Shown here piece by piece: positions 62,904-64,000 of a stretch of 64,000 nucleotides of DNA. The position numbers and the translations under genes were made by a program. The notes below the pieces were generated by a model. The model saw only the letters and a list, made by a program, of their open reading frames with translations, did no database searches and was not told the origin of the DNA. The first letter of the stretch is position 1, and every line of letters begins with the position of its first letter. Source of the stretch: Flavobacterium saccharophilum. GTDB taxonomy: Bacteria > Bacteroidota > Bacteroidia > Flavobacteriales > Flavobacteriaceae. The stretch lies in contig NZ_FRBY01000007.1 in assembly GCF_900142735.1 (NCBI RefSeq), positions 124,001 through 188,000 on the forward strand. The letters are read 5' to 3'.

Positions 62904-64000
62904 ATGCAAGCAAAAGATTTACTGCAGTTAGCAGACCAATTTGGAAGTCCATTATATGTTTATGATGCCGAAAAAATCCAATCACAGTACAATAGGTTAA
63001 CTAAAGCTTTCTCTAAGGTAGAAAACTTGAGAGTTAATTACGCCATGAAGGCATTGTCTAACGTTGCGATTCTTCAGTTATTAAAGAACATGGGGTCTGG
63101 CTTAGATACTGTGTCAATTCAGGAAGTTTTATTAGGACTTCATGCTGGCTATGATCCTGACAAAATTTTCTTTACGCCAAACGGAGTTTCTTTAGAAGAA
63201 ATTGAAGAAGTTGCCGCAATGGGTGTTCAAATCAATATTGACAACTTATCTATTCTGGAGCAATTCGGAACAAAATATCCTCAAATTCCGGTATGTATCC
63301 GTATCAATCCACACGTAATGGCTGGTGGAAATGCTAATATTTCTGTAGGGCATATCGATAGTAAATTCGGAATCTCGGTACATCAAATACCGCACATTTT
63401 GCGAATTGTTGAGAATACAAAAATGAGTATTGTTGGAATTCACATGCACACAGGATCTGATATTCTTGATATCGAAGTATTCTTGTACGCAGCTGAAATC
63501 TTGTTTGATACCGCTAAACACTTCAAAGATTTAGAATTTTTAGATTTCGGAAGCGGATTTAAAGTACCTTACAAAAAAGACGATATTGAAACCGATATTG
63601 AAGAACTAGGTAAAAAATTATCAAAAAGATTCAATGCATTCTGTGCAGAATATGGCAGAGATTTAACGTTGATTTTCGAACCGGGAAAATTTTTGGTAAG
63701 CGAAGCAGGTCATTTCTTAGTAAAAGTAAACGTAGTAAAACAAACAACTTCAACAGTTTTTGCCGGAGTTGACAGTGGTTTCAACCACTTAATTCGTCCA
63801 ATGTTGTACGGATCTTCACACCATATCGAAAACATCTCAAATCCAAAAGGAAAAGAGCGTTTTTACTCTGTGGTAGGATACATTTGCGAAACCGATACGT
63901 TTGCAAACAATCGCAGAATTTCTGAAATTACTGAAGGTGATATTTTAGCTTTCAGAAACGCAGGAGCATACTGTTTCTCTATGTCTTCGAACTACAATTC
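62904..64000 (+). CDS. lysA: Diaminopimelate decarboxylase (5' part; runs off the window)
   Basis: The frame is open from ATG 62904 to the window end (365 complete codons). The PLP enzyme of fold type III has its PLP lysine in NYAMKALSN (usual motif YAxKA), the GxGSGLDTVS substrate/PLP phosphate region, HMHTGSDI, FLDFGSGF and FEPGKFLV. The C-terminal domain continues outside the window. It makes lysine from meso-diaminopimelate. Its own promoter separates it from gltD; a possible repressor dyad overlaps the promoter. Confidence 0.95.
   Translation, partial: MQAKDLLQLADQFGSPLYVYDAEKIQSQYNRLTKAFSKVENLRVNYAMKALSNVAILQLLKNMGSGLDTVSIQEVLLGLHAGYDPDKIFFTPNGVSLEEIEEVAAMGVQINIDNLSILEQFGTKYPQIPVCIRINPHVMAGGNANISVGHIDSKFGISVHQIPHILRIVENTKMSIVGIHMHTGSDILDIEVFLYAAEILFDTAKHFKDLEFLDFGSGFKVPYKKDDIETDIEELGKKLSKRFNAFCAEYGRDLTLIFEPGKFLVSEAGHFLVKVNVVKQTTSTVFAGVDSGFNHLIRPMLYGSSHHIENISNPKGKERFYSVVGYICETDTFANNRRISEITEGDILAFRNAGAYCFSMSSNYN

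Overview
The window looks like chromosomal DNA of a Flavobacterium or close relative (Bacteroidota, Flavobacteriia). The support is internal: AT-rich DNA, Bacteroidota-type promoters (TAnnTTTG at -7, sometimes with TTTG 19 bp upstream) and almost no Shine-Dalgarno signals. Gene families typical of the group also occur: a TonB-dependent receptor paired with a DUF4249 lipoprotein, a DUF3276/PUR protein, a long NusB, a monomeric NADP isocitrate dehydrogenase, a cyclophilin-FKBP fusion and many small lipoproteins. I see no tRNA, rRNA, CRISPR array, prophage or complete insertion sequence.

Layout. 0-10 kb: a gene cut by the window edge, an L,D-transpeptidase lipoprotein, an HHH protein, guaB, an outer-membrane protein/lipoprotein pair, an HMG-CoA-lyase-like gene, a SatD/DUF3307 operon and pyrD. 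10-20 kb: OprO/P-like porin, formylglycine-generating enzyme, pepT, YdeI-like protein, yajC, nusB, amino-acid dehydrogenase and an ABC exporter. 20-31 kb: three alpha/beta hydrolases, a CsaA-like protein, a redoxin, a Gre/Rnk-like factor, the immunophilin fusion, an MFS carrier, a KdgF-like cupin, an archaemetzincin lipoprotein and other small genes. 31-40 kb: trmD, rplS, icd, the TonB receptor/DUF4249 pair, GyrI-like and DinB-like proteins. 40-45 kb is the accessory-looking part: thiN, two orphan genes flanked by attC-like imperfect repeats, rlmF, and a DUF3800 gene preceded by a compact structured RNA. 45-64 kb: uvrB, TerB-like gene, esterase, dipeptide epimerase plus PLP enzyme, LytTR two-component pair, DUF5694, sucC, gltB-gltD and the first part of lysA.

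The core genes serve nitrogen and amino-acid metabolism (gltBD, lysA, amino-acid dehydrogenase, pepT), the TCA cycle (icd, sucC), nucleotides (guaB, pyrD), translation (trmD, rplS, rlmF) and cell-wall turnover (L,D-transpeptidase, dipeptide epimerase).

The most interesting signals are non-coding: (1) three 18-bp dyads (ATTAC-N8-GTAAT) exactly 28 bp apart upstream of satD, with a near copy between the -33 and -7 boxes of lysA; (2) a probable structured RNA with its own promoter and terminator whose U-tract runs into the DUF3800 start codon; (3) an orphan branched-chain-amino-acid-type leader peptide with overlapping alternative hairpins and a terminator, but no ilv/leu genes behind it; (4) attC-like repeats around two orphan genes; (5) several families of long palindromic intergenic repeats, one of which sits three times exactly between convergent genes.
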